Shown one piece after another: positions 33,611 through 43,600 of a stretch of DNA of 64,000 bases; positions within the stretch are counted from its first letter, which is position 1, and every line of letters begins with the position of its first letter. The stretch is taken from contig CAIVJW010000432.1 in assembly GCA_903906315.1 (NCBI GenBank), positions 1 to 64,000 on the forward strand, written 5' to 3'. The notes beneath the pieces were generated by a model that saw only the letters and a list, made by a program, of their open reading frames with translations, was not told the origin of the DNA and ran no database searches. The position numbers and the translations under genes were made by a program. The DNA comes from an uncultured delta proteobacterium. Lineage in GTDB: Bacteria; Myxococcota_A; Polyangia; Polyangiales; Polyangiaceae.

Positions 33611-35068
33611 TCAGGCTCCGCCGGCGGCGGCGAGCAGCGACAGCGCGTGATCGAGCCGATCGAGCGAGCGATCCCGGCCGAGCAGCTCGAGCACCTCGAA
33701 CACGCCGGGCGACACCGACCGGCCGGTGAGCCCGACGCGGACGGGCTGCGCGACGTCCTTCAGCTCGAGGCTGCGGCTGCCGAGCCACGCGACGACGTGC
33801 GCCTCGAGGCCGGCGCGCGTGAAGTCGGGCGAGCTCGCGATCACCTCGCGCAGGGCGCCGAGGTGCGACGCCTTCTCGGGGACGAGGAACTTCTTGACGG
33901 CCTTCTCGTCGTAGACCGGCCGCTCGCGGAAGAGGAAGTCGAGGCCCTCGGCGGCGTCCACGAGCGTCTGCGCGCGCTCGCGGACGTGCGGGATCGCGGC
34001 GAGGAGGAGCCCGCGATCCACGCCGGGCAGCCCGCGCTTCTCGAGGAACGGCGCGACCGTGTCGGCGTAGGCCTCGAGGCTCGTGAGCTCCGGCCGCTTC
34101 AGGTGCTCGAACGCGATGGCTGCCAGCTTCTTCGCGTCGAACTTCCCGTCGCCCTTGCCGCAGCGGGCCCAGTCGAAGGCGTCGACGAGCTGGGCGACCG
34201 AGAAGACCTCCTGGTCCCCGAACGACCAACCGAAGCGGACCAGGTAATTGAGGAGCGCCGCCGGCGCGATGCCCTTGTCGCGGTACTCGCCGACGCTCAC
34301 CGCGCCGTGGCGCTTCGACAGCTTCGTGCCGTCGGGGGCGAGCATCATGGGCAGGTGCGCGAAGCGCGGCGGCGTGCGGCCGAGCGCTTCGTAGAGAAGG
34401 ATCTGGATGGGCGTGTTGACCATGTGGTCGCGGCCGCGGGCGACCAGCGTGATGCCCATCGTGATGTCGTCGACCACCGCGCCGAAGTTGTAGAGCGGGA
34501 CGCCATCGGCCCGGACGAGGACTGCGTCCTGCTGGGCGCTGTTCGGCGTCGTGACCTCGCCGAAGACGAGATCCTCGTAGGTGACGGCGCCCGACGTCGG
34601 CGCCTTGAGCCGCAGCACCCACGGGCGGTCCGGCTTCGGGCCCTTGTGGTCGCGGCAGGTGCCGGGGTACCGGAAGACCGCCTTGGCGTCGCGCGCCTTG
34701 AGCGCCTCGCGCTGGGCGTCGAGCTCCTCCTTTGTGCACGTGCAGCGGTACGCCGCACCGCGCTCGACCAGCTGGTCGGCGAACTCGCCGTAGAGCGCGA
34801 GCCGCTCCATCTGGCGGTACGGGCCGTGTGCGCCGCCGACCTCGGGCCCCTCGTCCCACTCGAGGCCGAGCCACCGCAGCTCGCGGAGGATGACCGCCTC
34901 GTTCTCGGGGGTGCTCCGCTCCTGGTCCGTGTCCTCGATGCGGAGCACGAACGTCCCGCCCGTCTTCCTCGCCCAGAGCCAGTTGAAGAGGGCGGTGCGG
35001 ACGCCGCCGATGTGCAGGTAGCCGGTGGGGGAGGGGGCGAATCGGAGCCGCGGTTTGGCGTTCGACAT
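33611..35068 (-). CDS. gltX: Glutamyl-tRNA synthetase
   Basis: A 485-residue class I aminoacyl-tRNA synthetase charging tRNA-Glu (and possibly tRNA-Gln for amidation). The ATP-binding HIGH-type motif appears as APSPTGYLHIGG (residues 11-22) and the KMSKS-type loop as KLSKRHG. A Cys-rich insertion (RCTCTKEEL) precedes the catalytic core end, and the C-terminal half is the helical anticodon-binding region. Length is normal. The ATG at 35068 starts directly before the RFAPSPTG block. Confidence 0.96.
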   Translation of the reverse strand: MSNAKPRLRFAPSPTGYLHIGGVRTALFNWLWARKTGGTFVLRIEDTDQERSTPENEAVILRELRWLGLEWDEGPEVGGAHGPYRQMERLALYGEFADQLVERGAAYRCTCTKEELDAQREALKARDAKAVFRYPGTCRDHKGPKPDRPWVLRLKAPTSGAVTYEDLVFGEVTTPNSAQQDAVLVRADGVPLYNFGAVVDDITMGITLVARGRDHMVNTPIQILLYEALGRTPPRFAHLPMMLAPDGTKLSKRHGAVSVGEYRDKGIAPAALLNYLVRFGWSFGDQEVFSVAQLVDAFDWARCGKGDGKFDAKKLAAIAFEHLKRPELTSLEAYADTVAPFLEKRGLPGVDRGLLLAAIPHVRERAQTLVDAAEGLDFLFRERPVYDEKAVKKFLVPEKASHLGALREVIASSPDFTRAGLEAHVVAWLGSRSLELKDVAQPVRVGLTGRSVSPGVFEVLELLGRDRSLDRLDHALSLLAAAGGA

Positions 35069-35303
35069 GCAGGCGCGCCTCTACCACGATCCGTCGCGGC
35101 ACGACACGTTCCAGCCCGGTCGGGCGCGCGGCCCGAGGCCGCGTTTCATCTTCCGTGCGCTCGCGCCTTGCGGGGAGCGGTGGGCGTCTGCTAGAAACGC
35201 GCCCGCATTCATGCCGCGCGAGTGATCTCGCGCAACCACGAGGCCGGTCGTCGAGACGCCGGCCCCAGCGACGCGGCCGCCGAGGCCGCCTGGAGCACGT
35301 ACC

Positions 35304-35678
35304 ATGGCTCAGAAATCCCCGCTCGCGATTACCAAGGAGCGCTTCGGCGACAAGTCGAAGCTCGTCGAAGCCGTCAAGGCCTTCGGCACCGAAGATCTGT
35401 GGGTCGCCCGCACGGCGTCGGATCGCGGCAAGGAGAAGGGCCTCGAGCACGTGTCGAACGCGAAGCTCCTGCGCCTCCACGCGACCTTCACCACGGTGAA
35501 GGAGAAGTTCGGCACGCGCGCGAAGCTCATCGAAGCGATCCTCGAGGGCATGAACCGCTCGAAGGACGGCGGCATGAAGAAGCGGCTCGAGGCCTACCCG
35601 GTGCCGCGCCTCTTCGACCTCTACAAGAGCACCACCAAGCGCGCCAAGGCGGCTGCTGCCGCAGAGAAGAAGGCCTGA
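35304..35678 (+). CDS. Small helical protein, coupled to arginine decarboxylase
   Basis: A 124-residue Lys-rich helical protein. Two related halves can be seen, each with a K-E-R/K-F-G-x-K/R-x-K-L-V/I-E-A segment ([16 protein letters not shown] near residue 9; [15 protein letters not shown] near residue 64). This suggests internal duplication of a helical motif. The ATG at 35304 follows GGAG. Its stop overlaps the next start as TGATG, so it is translationally coupled with the pyruvoyl-dependent arginine decarboxylase. It may assist that enzyme or bind nucleic acid; neither is shown. Confidence 0.75.
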   Translation: MAQKSPLAITKERFGDKSKLVEAVKAFGTEDLWVARTASDRGKEKGLEHVSNAKLLRLHATFTTVKEKFGTRAKLIEAILEGMNRSKDGGMKKRLEAYPVPRLFDLYKSTTKRAKAAAAAEKKA

Positions 35679-36316
35679 TGGTCACCAAGAAGGCGTTGAA
35701 GGGGGCCGGGGCGGCCGCGAAGGCTGCCGCGAAGCGGGATGTGCCGGTCGAGCTCGGGCTCCCGCACGAGGGCTTCGTCCCCAAGGCCATCTTCTTCACG
35801 AACGGCGTGGGGTCCCACAAGGACCACCTGACGTCGTTCGAGCTCGCGCTGCGCGACGCGGGCGTCGCGACGGCGAACCTCGTGACGGTCAGCTCGATCT
35901 TTCCGCCGCACTGCCGCGAGATCAGTCGCAAGCAGGGCGAGAAGCTCATCCGGCCTGGTCAGATCACCTTCTGCGTCATGGCGCGGCAGGCGACGAACGA
36001 GCCGAACCGCCTCGTGGCGGCCTCGATCGGCCTGGCCCGGCCGAGCGACCCGAACGCCTACGGCTATCTCTCCGAGCACCACAGCTACGGCGAGACGTCG
36101 AAGAAGTCGGGCGACTACGCCGAGGATCTCGCCGCGACCATGCTCGCGACCACGCTCGGCGTGGAGTTCGACGCGGACAAGGCGTGGGACGAGCGCAAGG
36201 CGGTCTACCGCATGAGCCGCCAGATCGTGCGCACGCGTTCGATCACGCAGTCGGCCGAGGGGCACAAGAACGGCCTGTGGACCACGGTCGTGGCCCTCGG
36301 CGTGTTCGTGTTCTGA
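35678..36316 (+). CDS. pdaD: Pyruvoyl-dependent arginine decarboxylase
   Basis: A 212-residue proenzyme expected to self-cleave at the Ser72-Ser73 pair in [13 protein letters not shown], leaving a pyruvoyl group used to decarboxylate arginine to agmatine for polyamine synthesis. [20 protein letters not shown] and [13 protein letters not shown] are characteristic family segments. The ATG overlaps the stop of the preceding small gene (TGATG). Ten or so Ala/Lys-rich residues precede the conserved core. Substrate is inferred from family, which in bacteria is mostly arginine. Confidence 0.88.
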   Translation: MVTKKALKGAGAAAKAAAKRDVPVELGLPHEGFVPKAIFFTNGVGSHKDHLTSFELALRDAGVATANLVTVSSIFPPHCREISRKQGEKLIRPGQITFCVMARQATNEPNRLVAASIGLARPSDPNAYGYLSEHHSYGETSKKSGDYAEDLAATMLATTLGVEFDADKAWDERKAVYRMSRQIVRTRSITQSAEGHKNGLWTTVVALGVFVF

Positions 36317-36359
36317 CGTCCGCCACCCAGCCGAGCCCGCCGAGCCTCCGGATGAACGC

Positions 36360-37133
36360 GTGAGCCAAGGCGCCGCTCCGGCCGAGCCCGAGAAGTCCAC
36401 GTCGACCCGCGCGGAGGCCAGCCCTCCCGCGGGGCGCGTGCTCGTGCGCAACCCGCCGGGCTGGGTGCGTCAGGTCCTCCTCGTCGCGGGGAAGGACCTG
36501 TCCATCGAGCTCGCGACGGGCGAGATCATCACGACGAGCGGCTTCTTTGCCGTCCTCGTCGCCATCATCGGATCGCTGTCGTTCTACTCGGGCGCGGACG
36601 CGAAGCAGAGCGTAGCGCCCGGGGTCATCTGGGTCGCGGTCGCGTTCGCGTCGATCCTCGCGCTGAGCCGCACGTGGTCGCGCGAGCGCGAGGACGGGGC
36701 GCTGGCCGGCCTGCTCGTGATGCCGCTCGCCCGCAGCGCGATCTTCGCGGGCAAGGCGCTTGGGGTCGCCGCGTTCGTGACGGCCGTCGAGCTGATCGTG
36801 GTCCCCGTGTCGGCCTTGCTCTTCGCGGTCGACCTGGTGCAGGTCGGGCCGGGCCTCGTACTCCTCGCGCTCTCTGCGACGCCTGGCATCGCCGCGAGCG
36901 GCACGCTCTTCGGAGCGATGACGGTCCGTACTCGGGCGCGGGATCTCGTCCTCGCCAGCGTGCTCTTCCCGCTGCTCGCGCCGACCCTGCTGGCCGCCGT
37001 GGCCGGAACACGCGAGCTCTTCGGTGGGGCGCCCATCGGAGAGCTGGTCGACTACATGCAGCTGATGGGCGTGTTCGGCGTGGTCTTCACCGCCGGCGGC
37101 CTCGGATTGTTCGAGCTGCTCATCGAGTCGTAG
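36360..37133 (+). CDS. ccmB: Heme exporter protein CcmB
   Basis: A 257-residue polytopic membrane protein of the CcmB family (cytochrome c maturation ABC permease). It has about six hydrophobic helices and the typical WSREREDGALAGLLVMPLARS segment. No ccmA or ccmC is adjacent here, unusual for this system. The start is a GTG at 36360. It overlaps a tiny upstream ATG-AAC-GCG-TGA reading frame (36352-36363) whose stop covers the GTG, perhaps coincidental. The gene lies 43 bases after the arginine decarboxylase gene. Confidence 0.87.
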   Translation: MSQGAAPAEPEKSTSTRAEASPPAGRVLVRNPPGWVRQVLLVAGKDLSIELATGEIITTSGFFAVLVAIIGSLSFYSGADAKQSVAPGVIWVAVAFASILALSRTWSREREDGALAGLLVMPLARSAIFAGKALGVAAFVTAVELIVVPVSALLFAVDLVQVGPGLVLLALSATPGIAASGTLFGAMTVRTRARDLVLASVLFPLLAPTLLAAVAGTRELFGGAPIGELVDYMQLMGVFGVVFTAGGLGLFELLIES

Positions 37134-37160
37134 GCCGGGCCGCGCGTCGCACCCGGGTCG

Positions 37161-38408
37161 TCAGGACGCCGCGAGGATCGCCTCGGCCACGCGCGCACCG
37201 TCACCCGTGACAGCGTCCGGGTCGAACGCGACGCCCGCGCACTCGCCGGCCGCCCAGACCGAGCCAGCCGCCCGCCCGTCCGCGTCGCGCACGACGACGT
37301 AGCCCTGCGTCGGCTCGAAGCGCGTCTCGGCGCCTGCCTGCGCGGCGATCTCGAACGCGGGCGCGCCCGGCGCCGCGATCGCGACCACGGCGACCTTGAC
37401 CGTGCGCTCGCCCGTGGCCGTCTTCAAGGCGACGGCCTTCACCTGACCGGTGCCCTTGATGCCGGCGAGGTCCTCGGGGGCCACGCGCAGCACGTTCGGC
37501 GCCCCGATCGCGGCCTCGACTGCGTCCGCCCAGAAGCCCTCGCCGACGAGGGCCACCGGGCCGTCGGGCACGACGCCGTAGGACGCGAGCCTGCACACCG
37601 CGCGCGCCGAGAGCACGCCGGGAAGGTCGTCGTTCGGCACGGCGAGCACGCCGTCGTGCGCCCCGGTCGTCACGACCGTGTCGCGCGCGCGCACGACGAC
37701 CGCGCCCTCGGGCGTCGCGACGAGCGCCTCGCCGCCGTAGACGCCGACCACGGTCGCTCCGAGCAGCACCCTCGTCGCGCCGAGCGGGTGTTGCCCGCGC
37801 ACGGCGCCGGCCCGCTCGGGCAGAGCGAGGAGCGAGCCGCCGAGCTCGATGCCGTCGTCGACCAGGGTGACGTCGCGACCGCCGGCCGCGAGGCGCGAGG
37901 CCGCGGCGAGCCCGGCCGGTCCGCCGCCGACGACGAGCGCCCCGGTCTCGAGGCGCCGCGCGGATTGGACCGACAGCGTGTTGGTCGGGAGGCGCCCCAT
38001 GCCCGCGAGCTTCCTCGCGAAGCCGACCAGGAGGTCCTGCACGCCGGGGACGCCGGCCATCAGGTGGTGATGGTCGATCCCGTTCGGGAAGAACCAGTCG
38101 GTCACGCGCAGGAGGTCGGCGCGCCGCGAGCCGACGAAGTTCTGCGTCTCGACCTGCTCGCCCCCCTGCGCGGCGCAGAGGCACGTCATCACGTTCGGCG
38201 CGCCGTCGACGCGGGCGAGGCAGCCGTCGCAGCCACCCCGGAGGCAGCTCGGGCCGCGCGGGCGGTGCAGCTTCGCGCTGCGAGCGAGGGTGGTGCGGTC
38301 CGACGCGAGCAGGGCGACGGCCAGCGGCTCTCCGCGCTCGGCCTCGACGGGAGCGCCGTCGAGGTAGACCACCACGGGGTGCGCGAGGGGGCGCGCGCGC
38401 TTGAACAT
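37161..38408 (-). CDS. [2Fe-2S] and nucleotide-binding oxidoreductase subunit (sarcosine/octopine oxidase alpha-like)
   Basis: A 415-residue fusion of an N-terminal plant-type [2Fe-2S] ferredoxin domain (Cys55, 60, 63 and 76) and a pyridine-nucleotide/FAD-binding domain (GGGPAGLAAA from residue 161). This is the layout of the N-terminal part of sarcosine oxidase alpha, HcnA-HcnB and octopine/nopaline oxidase subunits. It lacks the C-terminal aminomethyltransferase-type domain of full sarcosine oxidase alpha. No partner amine-oxidase subunit is adjacent. It presumably oxidises an amine or amino-acid derivative, but the substrate is unknown. The ATG at 38408 is 47 bases from a divergent gene. 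Confidence 0.8.
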   Translation of the reverse strand: MFKRARPLAHPVVVYLDGAPVEAERGEPLAVALLASDRTTLARSAKLHRPRGPSCLRGGCDGCLARVDGAPNVMTCLCAAQGGEQVETQNFVGSRRADLLRVTDWFFPNGIDHHHLMAGVPGVQDLLVGFARKLAGMGRLPTNTLSVQSARRLETGALVVGGGPAGLAAASRLAAGGRDVTLVDDGIELGGSLLALPERAGAVRGQHPLGATRVLLGATVVGVYGGEALVATPEGAVVVRARDTVVTTGAHDGVLAVPNDDLPGVLSARAVCRLASYGVVPDGPVALVGEGFWADAVEAAIGAPNVLRVAPEDLAGIKGTGQVKAVALKTATGERTVKVAVVAIAAPGAPAFEIAAQAGAETRFEPTQGYVVVRDADGRAAGSVWAAGECAGVAFDPDAVTGDGARVAEAILAAS

Positions 38409-38455
38409 GGCGGGAACCTACCCGACGAGCCGCGGGTGATCTACCCTGTGCTCGC

Positions 38456-39094
38456 ATGCGGTTAGGCATCCTCGGCCCGGCGCACGGCGACCTACAGGCG
38501 CTCGCCCGGGGGGCGCAGTTTCTGCTCGACGACGCCCGCGCCGAGAAGATCATCTACCTGTCGGACGACGACGCGATGGACCAGGTGGTCGCGGCGTGGG
38601 CGTCCGGGCTGGTCGAGGATGACCCCGGGGAGGGGGCCCTCTTCGAGCGAGCCGCCGCGCGCGGCGCCGGCGCGTCCGCGGACGAGCTCGACTCGTTCGT
38701 CGAGCGCGAGCAGGCGCGGCTCCGCCTGAAGGTGCTCGTCAGCCTGCCGCGGGCGCCGAAGCGCACGATCGAGATCCTCGATGGGCGGGTCGTGCTGTTC
38801 GTCCACGACAAGGCCATGCTCGACGAGGAGGACATCGCCGCCGCGGCGCTGCTCGTCTTCGGCCGCAGCTCCGAGCCCGTGATCAAGCGCGTCGGCGCGC
38901 GCACGTTCCTTTCGCCCGGGCCGGTCGGCGACCCGACAGGAGGCCGCGCGGTGCTGGACGATGGCGGTGGCGGCATCCGGATCGAGCTCATCGACGCCGC
39001 AGGCGAGGTTCGTTCGCACGGCAGCGTCGAGCCGGCCAAGCAGGCGACCCGGATGCGCGTCCAGGGCGGCCCGCCGGGCGGGGCCGGCGCGTGA
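38456..39094 (+). CDS. Degenerate calcineurin-like phosphoesterase homologue
   Basis: A 212-residue protein resembling the YfcE-type metallophosphoesterase layout. GPAHGDLQAL replaces the usual SDxHGNLxAL, LSDDDAMD takes the place of the GD metal motif, and VFGRSSEPVIKRVGARTFLSPGPV corresponds to the HGHTHxP...NPGS end. Most metal-ligand Asp, Asn and His are missing, so it is probably not an active phosphodiesterase. It lies 40 bases upstream of nadD on the same strand. The ATG at 38456 is clear. Confidence 0.6.
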   Translation: MRLGILGPAHGDLQALARGAQFLLDDARAEKIIYLSDDDAMDQVVAAWASGLVEDDPGEGALFERAAARGAGASADELDSFVEREQARLRLKVLVSLPRAPKRTIEILDGRVVLFVHDKAMLDEEDIAAAALLVFGRSSEPVIKRVGARTFLSPGPVGDPTGGRAVLDDGGGGIRIELIDAAGEVRSHGSVEPAKQATRMRVQGGPPGGAGA

Positions 39095-39134
39095 TCGCGC
39101 GAGCCGTGCTGCGCACGCACCCCGGAGATCTGCG

Positions 39135-39713
39135 GTGATCGACGGATCGCCCCCGTCGCGGCGCGTGGCGCTGTTCGGCGGCAGCTTCAACCCGCCGCAC
39201 GTGGCGCACGTCCTCGCGGTCGTGTACGCGCTCTCGACCGCGCCGATCGACGAGGTGCTGGTCGTGCCCGTCTACCGGCACCCGTTCGCGAAGGAGCTCG
39301 CGAGCTTCGAGGACCGGCTCGCGATGTGTCGCCTCGCGCTCGGGTGGATCCCGCGCACGACGATCTCCCGCGTCGAGGAGGTGCTCGGGGGCGAGAGCCG
39401 GACGTTGCGCACGATCGAGCACCTGCGCGAGCAACACCCCGACTGGCAGCTGCGCCTGCTCGTCGGCGCCGACGTGCTGCCCGATCTGCCCAAGTGGCAC
39501 CGCTTCGACCGCATCGCCGAGCTCGCGCCGCCCATCGTCCTCGGGCGGGCCGGCGTCGACGCGGACGGCGCCCCGATTCCCTTCTTGCCCCGGGTGTCGA
39601 GCACCGACGTGCGCGATGCGCTGGCGGCCGGCGATCGCGAGGCGATCGCGTCGCGCGTGCCCGCGGCGGTGCTCGAGTTCATCGCGTGCCACGGGCTCTA
39701 CAAGAGAAGCTGA
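39135..39713 (+). CDS. nadD: Nicotinate-nucleotide adenylyltransferase
   Basis: A 192-residue nucleotidyltransferase of NAD biosynthesis, transferring AMP to nicotinate mononucleotide. The family signature GGSFNPPHVAH is intact (His-x-x-His for adenylate binding), as is VSSTDVRDAL (the SSTxxR signature). The start is the GTG at 39135, preceded by GGAG at a suitable distance. It is a compact family member. It sits between a degenerate phosphoesterase gene and the DUF2520 gene, 3 bases from the latter. Confidence 0.93.
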   Translation: MIDGSPPSRRVALFGGSFNPPHVAHVLAVVYALSTAPIDEVLVVPVYRHPFAKELASFEDRLAMCRLALGWIPRTTISRVEEVLGGESRTLRTIEHLREQHPDWQLRLLVGADVLPDLPKWHRFDRIAELAPPIVLGRAGVDADGAPIPFLPRVSSTDVRDALAAGDREAIASRVPAAVLEFIACHGLYKRS

Positions 39714-39716
39714 CCC

Positions 39717-40550
39717 ATGCCTCGTCGACAGCTCGAGCACGTGTTCGTCTTCGGCGCCGGCAAGGTCGGCGCGGGCCTCGCTCGCGCGCTGCGAAGGGCC
39801 GGGGTGCGCGTCACGCTGCGCGCGAAGCGCCTCGGCCTTCCGGCGGCGCGCATCGACGCCGATCTGGTCGTCCTCGCCTTGCGCGACCGCGACCTCGGTC
39901 CGTGCGCCGAGGAGCTCGTCGGCCGCGGCCTGATCGGTCGGGGCGATCGCGCCTCGGCCGTCGTCCATTGCGCGGGCGCGCTCGGGCCCGAGGCGATCGC
40001 AGCTGCCCGCGGCCCGCGGGTCGCGGTCGCGCAGATGCACCCGATGATCTCCTTCGCCGCCACGGCCTCGACCCCGACCCTGCTGCGCGGGCAGCTGCAC
40101 GTCGCCGGGGACGACCTTGCCGTACGGCGGGCGCGCGCGCTCGGGGCGCTGCTGGGGATGACCGCGCGCACGATCCCCGGCCTGGACCGCGTCGCCTATC
40201 ACGCCGCTGCGGGCCTCGTCGCGAACGGCGCCGCGGCGCTCGCGGCTGCGGGCACGGAGCTCCTCGAGCGAGCGGGCGTCGACCGCGCGACCGCCGTGGC
40301 GATGATCGGGCCCCTGCTGCGCAGCGTCGCCGACAACGTCGAGCGGCTCGGCCTGCCGGCGGCGCTCACCGGTCCGGTCCGCCGCGGCGAGGTCGGCGGC
40401 GTCGAGCGGCACCTCGCGACGCTCGACCGGCTCGCGCCGGACCTGGTACCGCTCTACCGCGCCATGGGACGCGCGCAGCTGCCTCTCGCCCGCGCGCTTG
40501 CCGAAGCCCCGCCGGAGAGCTTCGACGCCCTCGAGCGCTTGCTCGGCTGA
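39717..40550 (+). CDS. DUF2520 / Rossmann-like dehydrogenase family protein
   Basis: A 277-residue protein with an N-terminal Rossmann motif (VFGAGKVGAGLARAL) and the DUF2520 C-terminal domain (AAGLVANGAAALAAAG, LTGPVRRGE). The family resembles ketopantoate or F420-type reductases but lacks defined substrates. The conserved HPMISF segment around residue 109 is typical. The ATG at 39717 is 3 bases from the nadD stop, indicating cotranscription. Confidence 0.82.
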   Translation: MPRRQLEHVFVFGAGKVGAGLARALRRAGVRVTLRAKRLGLPAARIDADLVVLALRDRDLGPCAEELVGRGLIGRGDRASAVVHCAGALGPEAIAAARGPRVAVAQMHPMISFAATASTPTLLRGQLHVAGDDLAVRRARALGALLGMTARTIPGLDRVAYHAAAGLVANGAAALAAAGTELLERAGVDRATAVAMIGPLLRSVADNVERLGLPAALTGPVRRGEVGGVERHLATLDRLAPDLVPLYRAMGRAQLPLARALAEAPPESFDALERLLG

Positions 40551-40631
40551 AGCGACCTCGCGTCGGGCCGAGCCCGCTCGTTCCGGCGCCCATTGCGGTG
40601 CAGGCCGCGTGGCTGTTAGCTTCGAGGCATC

Positions 40632-43600
40632 GTGGAGCGCGCCGCCTCCCACTCGTCTTCGCTTCTCCTCGACGTCGGCCTCGGCGGTCGCGCAGACCGC
40701 GCGGGGGTCGCGCCCGAGGGCGGCCTCGACGCGCTCGGCGCGCTGGCCGCGTCCACGGCTCCCTGCTTCGCGATCGTGTGCTGCGCTCCGGCCATCGGCG
40801 GAGCGGTCGACGCGCGACCGCTTCACGAAGCGCTCGCGGCGCACCTCGCGCGCTGCGCGCGGGCGTCCGATCGCTCGGTCGTGCACGCGGGCGCCCACGC
40901 GACGGACGACGCCTGGAAGGAGCTCGCCGCGCGCCTCGGCGTGCCGACGCGGGAGGACCCTTCGTCCATCGCGCGCGCGCTCGTCGATGCCGTCGGTGCG
41001 GCGCTCGTGATCGTCCGGGGCGCCTCGACGACGGCCTTCGGGCGCGCCGTCGAGGTCGAGCTCGCCGCGAGGATGGCGGCCGTCGAGGCGACCTCCGCGG
41101 GGCCGACGTTCGTCGTCCTGACCGCGCGCGCCGGCCTCGAGATCCCCGCGGCGCGCCACCTGTCGCTGGCCGAACCGCGGACCCGCGCCGAGCTGGCGAC
41201 GGTGTGGCGCGTCCTCGCCCTCGCTGCCGGCGAGCAGCTCGTTCCGACGCTCGGCAGCGTCGACGCGCTCGAACGATGGTGGCGCTCCGCGCGTGCGATG
41301 CCGATCGACGCGCGCGCCGAGGCCGCTCCGCTTTCCGAGGCAGCCGCCCGACTGCTCGTGCGCCTCGCCCTCGCGCGCCGGCCGTGGCCGCTCGTCGACG
41401 TCGGTCGCCTCGCGCCCCTCTCCGCCCTCGCGGAGCTCGTCGCGGGGGGGCTCGTCGAGGCCGCGGGGCGCGGGCTTCTGGTGTGCGCGCCCGGTGCGCC
41501 GCTGCACGAGGGCGCCGTCGACCCGGACGACGCCGTCGCGGTGGCGCAAGCGCTCGAGGCCGTGTCCCCCGACGACCCCGACCCGTGGGCGTTCGCTCGC
41601 GCGAGCGAGCTCCACGCGCTCGTGGGCGCTTCCGATCGGGCCGAGGACTGTGCCGAGCGCGCGCTGACCGGCGCAAGCGATCCGTTGGTCCGCGCGGATT
41701 TCTGGGCCCGATGGCGCCGTACGCAGAAGCTGCTGCCCTCGGTCGGATCCGGCCCTCGCCTCGTGCGCTCGGCCGAGCTCGGGCTCCGCGTCGGCGACGT
41801 CGATCGCGCGCTCGATTTCGCGCGCGATGCGGTCTCCGTCTCGGGGGACAGCCACGACGCGCTGCTCACCCTCGGCCGCGCCACGGCCGCGCGCGGCGAC
41901 CTCACCACCGCCGCGATCGCGCTGGGCAAGGCCATGGCCTCCGCGCCAGACGCCGGCGACCGCGCCCGCGTGGGCGTGGAGATGGCCGAGGTGCGCTACC
42001 TCGCTGGCGACATGCCCGAAGCGCGGCGCCTCGCGGAGCTCGGCCTCACGGGCGCTGCGGACGCCGTCACTCGCCTCGCTGCCCGCAACGTCCTCGGCAA
42101 GCTGCACCTCGCCGCCTCCTCGTGGGACGAGGCCGAGCGCCATTTTGCAGCCGATGCGTGCGACGCGGCGTGCGCGGGCGACGTTCGGGGCGAGCTTCGC
42201 GCGCGGGTCAACCGCGCCATCGCGCTCCTTTCGAGCGCCCGGCGCGACGAGGCGCGCGCCATGCTCGCGTCGGTCCTCGAGGACGGCGAGCGACACGGCG
42301 AGCTCCGCGCGATCTCGTTCGCCCTCGCGAACCTCGCCGCCATCGCGACGCTGCGGCACGACTACGGCGAGGCGCTTCGGTTGTCCGAGCGATCGATCGA
42401 CGTTCGGCGCCGTATCGGCGAGCGCCTCGGCCTGGCGCGCGTGATCGTCAACCTCGCGGACCTGCGGCTGAGGGTCGGGCTCGTCGACGAGGCGGCTCAA
42501 GCGCTCGCCTTCGGTCGGCTCGCGTGCGGCCCGGGAATGCCCGCAGCTCGCGCCGTGCATTTCTCGCTGGTCGCCGCTCGGATTCACCTCGCACGAGGCC
42601 GCACCCTGGAGGCCGCGGTCGAGATCTCCGCGGCGATCTCGGGCGCCGCTCATGCGAGCGACGGCGCGCTCCGCGGCGAGTGCCACCGGGTGGCGGCGCG
42701 GATCGCGCTCGAGGACGGCGACGTCGTGCGAGCCGCGCAGGCGATCGAGGCCGCTCGGCCCGAGACGGGCGCGGCCCGACGTGCCGAGCTCGCCGTCCTC
42801 TGCGCTGCCGTACTCCGCTCACGCGGCGAGCCCTTCGAGCCCGCGGCCCAGGACGCCCTCGCACTCGCGCGCGAGACCGACGACCTCGAGGCCGGCCTCG
42901 AGGCGCACGTGCTCGTTCACCTGGCCGCCGTCGGCGCGGACGACGACCGTCGCGCGGCGTTCCACCTCGACGCCGCGCTCGCCGTGCGCGAGCGCCTGGC
43001 GCGTTCCCTGTCGGAGGCCATGCGCGCGCGGTTCCTCGCCCGCCGTGACCTCGCCGAGCTCGCGCGCCTCGAAGCGGTGAGCATCGAGCCCGCATCGTGT
43101 GACCGCTGCGGTGGCGCCGCGTGCTCCGGCTGCAGCCCCGCGACGACGAGGTCACACGACCTCGAGGCCCGCCCCTTCGCACGCGCGATCGTCAGCCTCG
43201 CGTCCCGCGCCGCGGCTCAGGCGCCCGCGCTCGAGCGCATGGTCGGTCGCGCGCCCGCGATGCTCTCTCTCGCCTCCGCCATCCGCAAGGTCGCCACGAC
43301 CGACGCCACCGTGCTCGTGCGTGGCGAGAGCGGCACCGGCAAGGAGCTCGTCGCCGAGGCGCTCCATGAGCTCGGCGCGCGGCGCGCCGGCCCGCTGGTG
43401 AAGGTCAACTGCGCGGCCCTCGTCGAGACCTTGCTCCTGTCGGAGCTGTTCGGCCACGAGAAGGGGGCGTTCACCGGCGCGGCCGCGCGCCGCCGCGGTC
43501 GCTTCGAGGCTGCGGAGGGCGGCACGCTCTTCCTCGACGAGATCGGTGATATCTCGCCCCGCACGCAGGTCGCTCTCCTCCGCGTGCTTCAGGAGCGCAC

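Noticed and set aside
36352-36363. ATG-AAC-GCG-TGA as a separate gene
   Set aside because: Three codons with no Shine-Dalgarno; kept only as a note on the ccmB start.
38988-42686. A 1232-codon minus-strand frame antisense to nadD, DUF2520 and the sigma-54 activator
   Set aside because: It crosses several clear genes on the other strand and is rich in Arg/Ala/Gly, typical of GC-rich antisense shadows.
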